Positions 34,552 to 43,030 of a stretch of 64,000 nucleotides of DNA are shown one piece after another. Below the pieces are notes generated by a model. That model worked only from the letters and a program-made list of their open reading frames with translations, was not told the DNA's origin and made no database searches. How positions within the stretch are numbered: position 1 is the first letter of the stretch; each line of letters opens with the position of its first letter. The stretch covers positions 7,501-71,500 of the forward strand of contig JBDHVW010000036.1 of assembly GCA_039809865.1 (NCBI GenBank). The letters are read 5' to 3'. The stretch comes from QWHO01 sp039809865. Its GTDB lineage: Bacteria; Vulcanimicrobiota; Xenobia; Xenobiales; QWHO01. A program made the translations under genes and the position numbers.

Positions 34552-36848
34552 ATCTCGTAGCGCCGCTCTTCCTCGGGGGCCGCCACGGGGGCGTCCGCGG
34601 TCAGCTGGTCCAGGCTCTGCCGGGCCGGCAGCGCTTTGAGCTCGGCGTAGAACTTCTCCTCGCCCAGCGTCGTCTTGACGGACTGGTAGAGCGCGTAGCC
34701 CTCGGACATGCCCTGGGCGCGCAGCTCGGCGCTGCGCTGGGCCACGCCGGGCAGACTGGCCTGCTGGCCCATCCAGACGGCGCTCTCCTTCTCCCACCGG
34801 TCGATCCCGCCGATGATCTTGCGCACGGCGCTGTTGCGCACTTCCTCGATCTGCTCGGCCTGATCGCGCGTGGCCACCTCGGTCTTCCACCGGGCCGCCA
34901 GCGCCACCGTGCTGAGCTCGATGGACTCGCGCTCCCACAGCATGTTGAACTTGCGCACCGACTCGTCGCGGTTCCTGACCGACTCGGGGTCGGACTCGTC
35001 GAAGAACACCAGCCCCGACGTCTCCCAGTTGTGGCGCATGCCCTGGGTGGAGAAGTTGGTGCTGCCGAACATCTCGCACTTGTCGGTGAGGATCTGCTTG
35101 GCGTGAATCTTGCGGTCGTGCCAGCAGGTGCGGGGGAGCATCGCCCAGCGCACGGGCAGGCCCTTGTCCTCGAGGAACTTCACGCCCCACGAGTTGGGCG
35201 TGTCGCCGCGCGGGTAGACGCCCGGGTCGGCGATCACCTTCACGTCCAGCGACTTGCCCTGGGCCTTCAGCTCGTCCACGCGCGCCGCCAGGGCGGCCGC
35301 CACGGCGCGGGTGATGACGAACTCGGGCATGTAGACGAACTTGTCCGCCTGGCTGATGGCGAAGAGCATCGCCGCCTCGCGCTCGGCGGGGACGTCGGCG
35401 ATGGCGACCACCGCCTTCCCCACCGGCCTGTCGGCGGGGGCGGTGACATCCTGGATGCGCTGCTGGTTGAGCGGGTCCTTGACCTTCTCGAGCGTGTCGC
35501 GGAACAGGCGGGCGCACATCTCCTTGCCCACGTCCGAGAGCACGAGCTTCTCCTGGCCCGCCAGAAAGCGTTTCATGCCGGCCTCGAACTCGCCTTCCTT
35601 GAGGTCGAACATCTGGCGCAGGTCCACTCCCGCGTCCTGGCACCGGCGCTCGAGATCGGGGAAATTGTCGAAAGGCTGCACGGCGACGCCGGCCGGCTGC
35701 AATCCGGACATACAGTCCAGCACGGCGGTCAGGCCGCGCATGCCCATCGTCAGAGTGGCCCCGTGGAAATCCTTGACGTAGTCCTCGCCGAAGATTTCGG
35801 TGCCCTCGGCCCCGGCCGACTCCTGGCAATCGCGCTTGAAGTTGCGCACCAGCGCCGCGGCCGCGGGCCCCTCGAGGATATAGCCCGAGTCGACGTTCTC
35901 GCCCGAGCCGAGGTTGGCGTTCATGCCGCTCAGCAGCACCTTGTCGCCCACGCGCAAGACCTTGCGGTGCATCAGGTCGGTGGATTTGCTCAGCAGTTTG
36001 GCCACCGGATAGATCGAGACCGCGACGTCCAGACTCTCCTTCCGGGCGAGCTCCGTCAACTGCAGGATGGAGCGGAACTTGAGCGGGACATCGTCCACGT
36101 CGTAGCGGCTCTTGGCGTCGGGGAAGCTCAGGCGCAACGCGGGGTCGAGGTTTACGCGCACCTTACAGCCCGCTTCGGCGGCCGTCTTCAATCGCTCCAG
36201 CACCTCGGGACAGGTCAGCTCGTAGTACTGCGCGTCGATCTCGGGCGGGTTCCCGGCCTTCGCCGCGGCGATGCCTTCGTCCAGCAAGCCCAGCACGGCG
36301 GGCCAGAGAGCTTCCTGGTGGTGCTGCTCGACCTTGTTGCCGGCAAAGACCATCGAGCCGGTGCCGGATTTGAGTCCCTCGATGTGGTCGATGACCGCTT
36401 TGGTGTCGTTCTTGGAGAGCTCGTTATAGGTGGCGTAGGCCGCCAGGGCGCCGATGGGTCCGAAGGAGGCTCCCGCCAGGGCGCCCACCGACGCGATGGT
36501 CCTGGCCTCGCGCAGCGCGTCGCGCACGACCTGCTCGGAGGAGGTGAAGATGCGCACCTCGGCCAGCCGCTTCTCGAGCGCGGGCTGCGTGCCGGGGTCT
36601 TGCTCGCGCCATTTGGCGCTCAGCTCTTTCTTGAGGGAGGCGGCCTTCTTGCCGAAGTCGCGCAGGTCGTTGGCCTCCGCGACCGTGATCTCGCCCTCCG
36701 CCAGCCAACGCTCCGCCAGGCGCTGGACATCGGCGCCGCCGGCCAGTCGCATCGCACCGGCCGACTCCCCCAGGTCTTTGAGGGTCTTGGCCTGCACGCG
36801 CGCGGGATCGAGGCGAAAATCCCCGACCTTATAGGGTCCCGTGAGCAT
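34548..36848 (-). CDS. phospholipase D-like protein with two HKD motifs
   Basis: A 766-residue protein without a signal peptide. Residues 1-110 are helical, followed by a glycine/alanine-rich hydrophobic segment (ASVGALAGASFGPIGALAAY). Two PLD half-sites follow: MHRKVLRVGDKVLL with His near residue 292, and IHAKQILTDKCEMFGSTN with His near 582. Together they form the composite active site of the PLD superfamily (phospholipases, cardiolipin synthases, nucleases). The large size and the lipoprotein encoded 44 nt upstream recall Tle5-type effectors with lipoprotein immunity proteins, but no secretion-system gene is nearby. Start: ATG 36848; the long upstream frame is noise. Confidence 0.75.
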   Translation of the reverse strand: MLTGPYKVGDFRLDPARVQAKTLKDLGESAGAMRLAGGADVQRLAERWLAEGEITVAEANDLRDFGKKAASLKKELSAKWREQDPGTQPALEKRLAEVRIFTSSEQVVRDALREARTIASVGALAGASFGPIGALAAYATYNELSKNDTKAVIDHIEGLKSGTGSMVFAGNKVEQHHQEALWPAVLGLLDEGIAAAKAGNPPEIDAQYYELTCPEVLERLKTAAEAGCKVRVNLDPALRLSFPDAKSRYDVDDVPLKFRSILQLTELARKESLDVAVSIYPVAKLLSKSTDLMHRKVLRVGDKVLLSGMNANLGSGENVDSGYILEGPAAAALVRNFKRDCQESAGAEGTEIFGEDYVKDFHGATLTMGMRGLTAVLDCMSGLQPAGVAVQPFDNFPDLERRCQDAGVDLRQMFDLKEGEFEAGMKRFLAGQEKLVLSDVGKEMCARLFRDTLEKVKDPLNQQRIQDVTAPADRPVGKAVVAIADVPAEREAAMLFAISQADKFVYMPEFVITRAVAAALAARVDELKAQGKSLDVKVIADPGVYPRGDTPNSWGVKFLEDKGLPVRWAMLPRTCWHDRKIHAKQILTDKCEMFGSTNFSTQGMRHNWETSGLVFFDESDPESVRNRDESVRKFNMLWERESIELSTVALAARWKTEVATRDQAEQIEEVRNSAVRKIIGGIDRWEKESAVWMGQQASLPGVAQRSAELRAQGMSEGYALYQSVKTTLGEEKFYAELKALPARQSLDQLTADAPVAAPEEERRYEI

Positions 36849-36892
36849 GTCCCCCCAGTGTAGCGTGGCGCCCGGAAAGCGAGCTGAAAAGG

Positions 36893-37468
36893 CTACTTCA
36901 CCTCGGGCACCAGGCCGTCCGGGCCAACCTGAATGCCGAACTCGTCGAGCACTTTCTGCCGCTCCTCGTGCGAGTGGCGGGCCGCCGTCCTGGCGGTCTC
37001 CACCGAGCGCAAAATCTCGCCCGCCAGGCCTCCGAAGGTGGTCATGCCCAGGCCCCGGCCACGCTTCATCTCGACGGTCAGCCGGGTGTAGGCTTCCACC
37101 GCCTTCTCGAAGGGGTCCAGCATCTGGATCAGCGCTTCGTGATAGGCTTTGCAGCTCTCGGGCGCCTCGCGCGAGCGCAGCTCGCTCACCAGCGACGAGA
37201 ACCGCAGGGCCAGCTCTTGCAGCCGGGGCTCCTGGGCCGTGGCGATCTTCACCAGATGGGCCTTGCTGTAGTCGCCTTTCACCTGGGCCATCAGGTCGTC
37301 CTTGAGCGTCTCGAGCTCGGTGCCGACCTTGCAGATGTCCTGAAGCGAGCGATCGGTGGCCGCCAGATAACGCTGGGCGCGCTGCGCCTCCGTCTCGCCC
37401 CCACAGGCGAGACAACACAGCAGCACGAGCAGAATCCAGGCGGAACGCGGCACATCGATACCGTTCAC
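36893..37468 (-). CDS. putative lipoprotein encoded upstream of the PLD-like gene
   Basis: A 191-residue protein with a lipoprotein signal (WILLVLLCCLACGG; acylated cysteine near residue 22). The mature part is helical and charged (EPRLQELALRFSSLVSELRSREAP, FEKAVEAYTRLTVEMKRG). The family is unknown. It is transcribed with the PLD-like gene 44 nt downstream. Candidate roles are an immunity partner or an unrelated envelope protein. Confidence 0.6.
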   Translation of the reverse strand: MNGIDVPRSAWILLVLLCCLACGGETEAQRAQRYLAATDRSLQDICKVGTELETLKDDLMAQVKGDYSKAHLVKIATAQEPRLQELALRFSSLVSELRSREAPESCKAYHEALIQMLDPFEKAVEAYTRLTVEMKRGRGLGMTTFGGLAGEILRSVETARTAARHSHEERQKVLDEFGIQVGPDGLVPEVK

Positions 37469-37555
37469 TTTCCGAAGGGGGAAGCCTGTCGGAGAAGTTC
37501 ACAATTCGGGGACCCAGTTCACCCTCACTTCACCCGGTGCGAGTAGAATGGCCGC

Positions 37556-37903
37556 ATGATTCAGAGAATGAGTGTCCTCCCCGCCAACCTGGAAGGCTTC
37601 GGCAAACAGCCCGCCCTGCTGGCCCCCGCCGACGCGCAAGAGGGGGACCTCGAGCGCGATCGTCTGCTGGCCGTGCAGAGCCAGAAGCTGGTCGCGCCAG
37701 TCACCTTCGAGGACCTGCGCCAGGTGGTGAGTGGCAACGGCGGCACGGCCTCCGCTTCCGAAGTGGCCCGAGCTTTGAATCCGAAAGACCCGCGGGCTTA
37801 CATGAGCTTGTTCCAGCTGCCCCAGGCGGGCGTGAAGGTCCCCGCACTCGACGTGGTCTTCCACCTGGAAGGAAAACGCCTGATGGCAGACGTCCGCGGA
37901 TAG
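37556..37903 (+). CDS. hypothetical protein (115 aa)
   Basis: A 115-residue soluble protein of unknown family. A predicted helical segment (TFEDLRQVVSGNGGTASASEVARALN) resembles a small winged or HTH-like unit but is not convincing. A beta-rich end follows (VPALDVVFHLEGKRLMADV). An internal ATG at 37568 is an alternative start. It is followed 38 bp later by the MerR gene on the same strand. Confidence 0.5.
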   Translation: MIQRMSVLPANLEGFGKQPALLAPADAQEGDLERDRLLAVQSQKLVAPVTFEDLRQVVSGNGGTASASEVARALNPKDPRAYMSLFQLPQAGVKVPALDVVFHLEGKRLMADVRG

Positions 37904-37941
37904 CTTGACCTTGACGCAGGGGGAACCTTTACAGTCGAGTC

Positions 37942-38640
37942 ATGACGATCGGCGAGCTGGCACGCCGGGCCGGGGTCACGCCCCGAACCCTGCGGCACTA
38001 TGAAGAGCTCGGGCTGCTGCGGCCCGAACGCACTCCCGCGGGGTATCGGGTCTACGGACCTGCCGACCTCGCCCGCCTGCAACAGGTTGTCAGCCTGCTG
38101 GGGCTGGGCCTGAACCTCAAGCAAGCGCGGCGGGTTCTGAGCGGGGGAGAGCGCCCCCTGCGGTTGGTCGAGCTTCAACTGGCCCGTGTGGACACCGAGT
38201 TGGACCGCCTGCAGGCACTGCGAGCTCGCCTCGTTCGTCTGGAGCAAAGCCTGCGCCATGGCCGCGAGCCCGGCCGGGACGAGCTCCTCAGCTCACTGGA
38301 GGTGCTCAGTATGATGAACCAGCCCGATCACGACCCGATCCTGTTGGAGCTCGGAACCGACCTGCTCCCGCTCTGCAACCCCGGGGATGCCCCCTGGAAC
38401 GAAGGCAGCCTGCTGTTGACCGGACTGCGCGAGCTGCGCGCGCGCCTGCACGAGGAGGGCATTTTCTTGCCCGGCGTGCGCGTCAAGGACGAGCCGGCGC
38501 TCGACCCTAGAAGCTACCGCCTCAGCCTGTTCCAGAAGGTGGCCGGGGAGCGGCGGCTCGAGCACAGCGTGGAGCCGTTGCTCGGCCATCTCGGCGAGGT
38601 GTTTCGCCAGCACGCGAGCCACCTGAACCTGCTGCGCTGA
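37942..38640 (+). CDS. MerR-family transcriptional regulator
   Basis: A 232-residue regulator. The N-terminal 70 residues are a clear MerR DNA-binding domain: TIGELARRAGVTPRTLRHYEELGLL, then RTPAGYRVYGPADLARLQ. A helix typical of the MerR dimerisation coil follows (VELQLARVDTELDRLQALRARLVRLEQSL). The C-terminal 120 residues form an unrecognised ligand- or partner-binding domain without a conserved cysteine pair, so a metal sensor is unlikely. MerR proteins twist promoters with long spacers; the targets are unknown. Confidence 0.88.
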   Translation: MTIGELARRAGVTPRTLRHYEELGLLRPERTPAGYRVYGPADLARLQQVVSLLGLGLNLKQARRVLSGGERPLRLVELQLARVDTELDRLQALRARLVRLEQSLRHGREPGRDELLSSLEVLSMMNQPDHDPILLELGTDLLPLCNPGDAPWNEGSLLLTGLRELRARLHEEGIFLPGVRVKDEPALDPRSYRLSLFQKVAGERRLEHSVEPLLGHLGEVFRQHASHLNLLR

Positions 38641-38664
38641 GTTGTAGCAGGGCGCTCTCGCCGA

Positions 38665-39126
38665 TCAGGGCACCACTTGCAGGCCCCTGGTGTCCTCGTA
38701 CAGGATCAGCTGGTAGAATGCGGCGCGGTCATTGTCGGCGATGGGCAGCGCGATGTCTTTGTCGCGCTCGATGACCTTGCCGGGCTCCTGCGAGAACGTG
38801 TCCTCTCGAAAGCCCTCTCCGCCCAGAAAGTTGCCTTTGGCGTCGGTGATCACCACGTAGAATGCGCAGAAGGCCCCGACCCTGCCGGTATTCTTCAGGC
38901 GCACCCGCACGTTGAGCTGGCGGCAGTCGCGCAGGTCGAGGTGGCGGCTGATCTCGACCTCGCCCTGAAAGTAGCGGCCCTTCAAAGGAATTCGCTTGCC
39001 GGTCAGCGGGCGGCCCACCTGGGTGATCGGAAGCTCGCCCAGGGGCCCGTCGGCCCGGGTGGCGACGGGTTCTCCGCTGGCGACGGCCAGACAGAGGCAG
39101 AAGGTCAGGATCAGGCGCGCCAGCAC
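38665..39126 (-). CDS. secreted protein, paralogue of its upstream neighbour
   Basis: A 153-residue secreted protein. The GTG start at 39126 lies 2 nt after the upstream stop and gives a good signal peptide (LARLILTFCLCLAVASG). The mature part is one beta-rich domain: LKGRYFQGEVEI, LNVRVRLKNTG, FCAFYVVITDAKGNFLGG, then FYQLILYEDTRGL. Matching segments occur in the same order in the protein encoded by 39129-39557, so the two are tandem paralogues. No function is recognised. Confidence 0.65.
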   Translation of the reverse strand: MLARLILTFCLCLAVASGEPVATRADGPLGELPITQVGRPLTGKRIPLKGRYFQGEVEISRHLDLRDCRQLNVRVRLKNTGRVGAFCAFYVVITDAKGNFLGGEGFREDTFSQEPGKVIERDKDIALPIADNDRAAFYQLILYEDTRGLQVVP

Positions 39127-39128
39127 GG

Positions 39129-39557
39129 TCAGCGCTTCCCCAGGAACCAGCTGTCCTCGTAGAGGACCACGTTGATGAATTCCATGTTCTTCAGCTGGGC
39201 CAGGGGGATGACCATGTCCCACTGCTCGTCATCCTGGCGGCCCTTCTTCTTCTCGTGGTAGACGTCGTTGGCGCCCCCCGAGGCCAGAATGCGCCCCTGG
39301 TTGTCGAACACGCCGGCGTGCACCGAGTAGTAGGCATTCGGCCCGACCAGGTTGACCAGGTGCACCCGCACCCGCACCTGGTTGCCGTCGAGCACGAAGG
39401 CTTTCACGCTGCCGTCGAAGAGCTTGCCCTTCAGCCGGGCCGTGACCGGCTTTTGCTCGGTCGTGCTCGCGTCGATGGGCAGCGAGGCGCGCAGCGTGCG
39501 GGGCTCGCCCAGGGCCAATCCGGTAAGGAGGAGGCAGGCTACCAGAAAGGTGCGCAT
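39129..39557 (-). CDS. secreted protein, paralogue of its downstream neighbour
   Basis: A 142-residue protein with a signal peptide (TFLVACLLLTGLALG). The mature domain is LKGKLFDGSVKAF, VRVRVHLVNLVGPNAYYSV, HAGVFDNQGRILASGG, then FINVVLYEDSWFLG, parallel to its downstream paralogue. Both look like a single beta-sandwich with no catalytic motif. The pair is transcribed on the minus strand 40 nt upstream of nothing else that shares the pattern. Confidence 0.65.
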   Translation of the reverse strand: MRTFLVACLLLTGLALGEPRTLRASLPIDASTTEQKPVTARLKGKLFDGSVKAFVLDGNQVRVRVHLVNLVGPNAYYSVHAGVFDNQGRILASGGANDVYHEKKKGRQDDEQWDMVIPLAQLKNMEFINVVLYEDSWFLGKR

Positions 39558-39597
39558 GGCACGGGATTCTCCCGCGACGAGAGGTCGCCCTTCCGGG

Positions 39598-41364
39598 CTA
39601 CCGGTCGAGCTGCTCGCGGATGACGCAGGCCAGGCGGTCGAGGGTGTAGGGCTTGGGCAGGAAGTGGTAGCACTCCCGGGGGAGTCCTGCCTGGGTCAAG
39701 GCGTCATCGGCATACCCGGAGACGAACAAGAACCGCAGGTCGGGCCGCCGTTCCAGCAGCACCCGGGCCAGAGCCGGTCCATCCATCTCCGGCATCATGA
39801 CGTCGCTCACGACCAGCGCTGGCGCCTGAGGCTCCTTCTCCAGGGCCGCCAGCGCCTCGCTCGCCCCGCTGCAGGCCAGCACGCGATAACCGCGCCGTTC
39901 CAAGAAACGGGCGGCCAGGACCCGGACGGAGTCGTGGTCCTCCACCAGCACCAGCGTCTCATCCCCGCCCGGGACCGTCGGTACGGGCGCGGAGGGGGTC
40001 GCGGGCGCAGGCTCCGAGGCGGACTCGCTCGTCGGGAGCAGCACACGGAAGCAGGCTCCGCCCCCGGGCACCTCGGCCAGCTCGAGACGTCCGCGGTGAG
40101 CCTCCACGATGGTGGCCACGATGGCCAGCCCCAGCCCGGTGCCGGCACCAGCCGGCTTGGTCGTGAAGAACGGCTCGAAAATGCGGTTTTTCAACCCTTC
40201 GGGAAGTCCGGGGCCCTGATCGCTGACGCTGAAGACGACCTCGCCGCCTGAAGACTCCACGCGCAGCTCCACGCGACCCCGGCCCTGATTGGCGTCGCCC
40301 GCGTTGCTGACCAGGTTCTCCAGCACCTCGCAAAACGCCGAGGGGTCGGCCGCCACGCTGGCGTCGGGGCAGTCGATGAGCTGGCTCCAGGCCACTCCCG
40401 GGGGCAGCAAGCGGGCCAGCGGGCCGGAGTCGGCCAGCAGGGCGCTCACCCGGATGGGCCGCAGGTGATAGACCTGGGCGCCGCTCACCGCCAACAGGCG
40501 AGAAGCCAGCTCGGCAGCGCCTTCCAGGGAGCTCTCGAGCTCGGCCAGCACGGCCCGGTCCGATTCCGTCAGGGCGGTCTCCTCCGCGTAGACCTGCAGG
40601 CTCCCCAGAATGACGGTCAGCTTGTTGTTGACCAGATGGGCCACGCCGCCGGCGAGGCGCCCGACGGCGGCCACCCGATGGGCATGCAGCAAGTTGTCGT
40701 GCAGCTCGGCCCGCTCGGCCGACGTCCGATCCAGGCGCTCCAGGGTCTGGGAAAGGTCCCGCGACTGCTGCTCGACCTGCTCGTCCAGCCGGGTCCGCCG
40801 GTGTCGCGATTCCTCCAGGGATTGCTGCAGGAGGGCGCGCTGCTCGGCCAGCTCGGTGCCACGCTCGCGCAGGCTGCGGTCCAGACGGCAGCGGTCGAGC
40901 AGGCAGAGCCAGCCCATGACCGCTGCTCCCAGGGTGGTGAGGATCTCGTCCCGGGTGGCCGGCCCCGCGGGGCCGTACGGCCGCAGGGCCCACCAGACCA
41001 CCATGCAGACCGCTGCGGTGGCCAGATAGTTGGGCTGGGAGAGCAGCGCCACGCCGAGGCTGAGCAGGACCAGTTGCAGGAGGCTGTCCTGATTGGTTTC
41101 GTAGCCCAGCAGATAGTCGACGGCGATGGAAGCCAGCACGATGGCAGCCACCACCAGCGCCAGCGCTTGAGCATGACGGGCGCGCACCTGCGGGCTGTGG
41201 AGAAGCACGTCCATCAGGCCGACGGCCAGGATGGTGACGAGGTCGGGCAGGTTGGGTAGGCCGCGGGCCACGTCGAGCAAACCGTAAGCGCAGCAGATCC
41301 AGAGGGTCAGGCGGGTGAAGAGCCGGACATTTTCCAGGGCGCGGCCGTCGGGGTCGTCTCTCAC
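39598..41364 (-). CDS. membrane hybrid histidine kinase with C-terminal receiver
   Basis: A 588-residue kinase. Five to six TM helices fill residues 10-130, and a coiled coil follows (SLRERGTELAEQRALLQQSLEE). The H-box is GRLAGGVAHLVNNKLTVILG. The HATPase has N-box ENLVSNAGDANQG, G1 VSDQGPGLPEG and G2 GAGTGLGLAIVATIV. A receiver near residues 465-585 keeps its acidic pair (LVEDHDS), phospho-acceptor Asp (VVSDVMMPEMDG) and Lys (HFLPKPYT). The start is GTG 41364 in a GTGA overlap with the upstream kinase stop, so the two kinases are co-translated. Confidence 0.88.
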   Translation of the reverse strand: MRDDPDGRALENVRLFTRLTLWICCAYGLLDVARGLPNLPDLVTILAVGLMDVLLHSPQVRARHAQALALVVAAIVLASIAVDYLLGYETNQDSLLQLVLLSLGVALLSQPNYLATAAVCMVVWWALRPYGPAGPATRDEILTTLGAAVMGWLCLLDRCRLDRSLRERGTELAEQRALLQQSLEESRHRRTRLDEQVEQQSRDLSQTLERLDRTSAERAELHDNLLHAHRVAAVGRLAGGVAHLVNNKLTVILGSLQVYAEETALTESDRAVLAELESSLEGAAELASRLLAVSGAQVYHLRPIRVSALLADSGPLARLLPPGVAWSQLIDCPDASVAADPSAFCEVLENLVSNAGDANQGRGRVELRVESSGGEVVFSVSDQGPGLPEGLKNRIFEPFFTTKPAGAGTGLGLAIVATIVEAHRGRLELAEVPGGGACFRVLLPTSESASEPAPATPSAPVPTVPGGDETLVLVEDHDSVRVLAARFLERRGYRVLACSGASEALAALEKEPQAPALVVSDVMMPEMDGPALARVLLERRPDLRFLFVSGYADDALTQAGLPRECYHFLPKPYTLDRLACVIREQLDR

Positions 41365-42725
41365 CCGGGCTCCAGGGGAAGCGCCACGAGAATGGTGGTC
41401 CCCCCCGTTCCCCCCGAGCTCTGGGCCCAGACCGAGCCGCCGTGCTGGCTGACGATGCCCGCCACGACGGCCAGCCCGAGGCCGTCCTCGGGCGAGGCAA
41501 AGGGCTCGAACAGGGCCTCGGCTTCGGCCCGGCTCATGCGCGGCCCACTGTCGCTCAAAGACAGCACCACGCGATTGTCGACCCGGTCGGCCCGGATGCG
41601 CAGGCTGCCGCGACCGTGCATCGCCTCGCGTGCCCGCAAAGCCAGGTGAAGAATGGCCTGCTGCAGCTGGGCCCGGTCCGCCAGCACGTGCGCCCCCGGA
41701 CAGCGGATGCGCACCGAGAGCTCGATCTGGTCGCCCACCACGCCCGCCAGCAGCACCCGCGACGAGTCCAGCAGCTCCTCGAGCGAGAGCCGGGCTTTCT
41801 CGAGGGGTTGGCGGCGACTGAAGAGGAGCATTTGACGGGTCAACTGGGCGACGTCGCCCAGTTGCCGGCGCACCTCCTCCAGAGCCGGGCCGGGGGCGCT
41901 CTCGCGCAACTGGTCCAGGTTGAGGTTGATCAGGGTCAGGCGATTTCCCAGGTCGTGAGCCACCGAGCTGGCCAGCTGGCCCAGGTGGTCGCGCCGGCGC
42001 AGACGCTCGATCTGCTTGCTCAACACCAATTTTTGTGTCCGGGTCTGCTCCACTCCCCGGTTGGCCGCGACCAGCTCGGAGGTGCGTCGCTCCACGCGTT
42101 CGTCCAGCTCCTCGCCCAGAGACTCGGCCTGCCGCACCGCGTCGCGCAGGAGGTCGTTGTCCTCGCGCTCGGCCACGACCAGCTTGTGTTGACGCCACAG
42201 TCCGCGGCGCCGGACGGCCAGACAACCCGCCGCCACCAGCAGCATCGAGAAGACCGTTTGCGTCAGGCTGATCGGGTCGTTGGGCAGGGGATTGGACATC
42301 TGCACCAGCACCAGGTGGCTGACGATGGTCAGGGCGGCCAGGCCGAGCCAGAGCCACTCGAGCGCCAGCACGCCCGCGCACAGCAACAGGAGGTTCATGG
42401 TCGTGAGATACTGGGGCTCGAGGTCGGCCAGGTGGTGCACGGTGGCCACCGTGGCCACGATCGTCAGCGTCAGCCAGAGCGCAGCGTTGCCCCAGTCTTC
42501 GGAGTGGTTGGGAACCCTGGTCGCCTGGCGCAGCAAGAGGATGAGCAAGATCTCGAGCCCGAGAAAGCAGAGGCTGTAAATGCGCGCCTCGCCGCTCCAG
42601 AGCACGGCATGCGTGACGAAGAAGCCCAGCAGCACGAGCGCCGCTCCGAGCATGATCGGAGGGGCCGCCTCGTTAACCCGCTCCCGACACTCATGGCGAA
42701 AACTGGCACCCTCTGGCTGCATCAA
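41361..42725 (-). CDS. membrane histidine kinase with degenerate ATP-binding N-box
   Basis: A 454-residue protein with about five TM helices (to residue 170), a coiled coil, and an H-box with histidine (QLASSVAHDLGNRLTLINL). In the HATPase the usual NLxxNA N-box reads LHLALRAREAM, so the Mg-binding asparagine is replaced by arginine. The G1 box is DSGPRMS rather than DxGxGM, while G2 (DGLGLAVVAG) is intact. It may bind ATP poorly and act through the coupled, intact kinase downstream. It lies first in that two-gene unit. Confidence 0.82.
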   Translation of the reverse strand: MMQPEGASFRHECRERVNEAAPPIMLGAALVLLGFFVTHAVLWSGEARIYSLCFLGLEILLILLLRQATRVPNHSEDWGNAALWLTLTIVATVATVHHLADLEPQYLTTMNLLLLCAGVLALEWLWLGLAALTIVSHLVLVQMSNPLPNDPISLTQTVFSMLLVAAGCLAVRRRGLWRQHKLVVAEREDNDLLRDAVRQAESLGEELDERVERRTSELVAANRGVEQTRTQKLVLSKQIERLRRRDHLGQLASSVAHDLGNRLTLINLNLDQLRESAPGPALEEVRRQLGDVAQLTRQMLLFSRRQPLEKARLSLEELLDSSRVLLAGVVGDQIELSVRIRCPGAHVLADRAQLQQAILHLALRAREAMHGRGSLRIRADRVDNRVVLSLSDSGPRMSRAEAEALFEPFASPEDGLGLAVVAGIVSQHGGSVWAQSSGGTGGTTILVALPLEPG

Positions 42726-43030
42726 AGGGGGAATTCGCGAGCGACCCTTCGATCACTTGTCGTTCATTATGATACATTCTGGCCCTTGGGGGCGAGGAAT
42801 GTCCTAGGACGGGTCGGGAGAAGGCCACTCGGCATCTCCTCAACAGGTGATCTTTAAGGTTAAGAACGGGTGAAGAAGATCCATCCAAGTCTCATCCGAG
42901 TCAAGCCGGTTCTTCACCTCACCGATCTACAATCAAGGCATGATCGGCCCGCGGTTGCGCTCGAGGCTCACGAAACCGACGCTGGCAACCTGTCGAGGCC
43001 CCCGGCTTGACCGCCCTGTCAGGAGGAGAC
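42726..43030. promoter_or_regulatory. 305-bp divergent intergenic region with promoter-like and inverted-repeat elements
   Basis: This is the region between the minus-strand kinase pair and the plus-strand kinase. TACAAT (42928-42933) is a candidate -10 box for the plus gene; the -35 is unclear. GGTGAAGAA (42869-42877) and TTCTTCACC (42910-42918) form a 9-bp inverted repeat just upstream of it, a possible regulator site. AGGAGG at 43021-43026 is a strong ribosome-binding site for ATG 43031. I see no gene in the rest. Confidence 0.4.

Noticed and set aside
33624..36863. A 1079-codon plus-strand frame
   Set aside because: It overlaps the permease and ATPase genes out of frame and then runs antisense to the PLD-like gene; no domain is visible.
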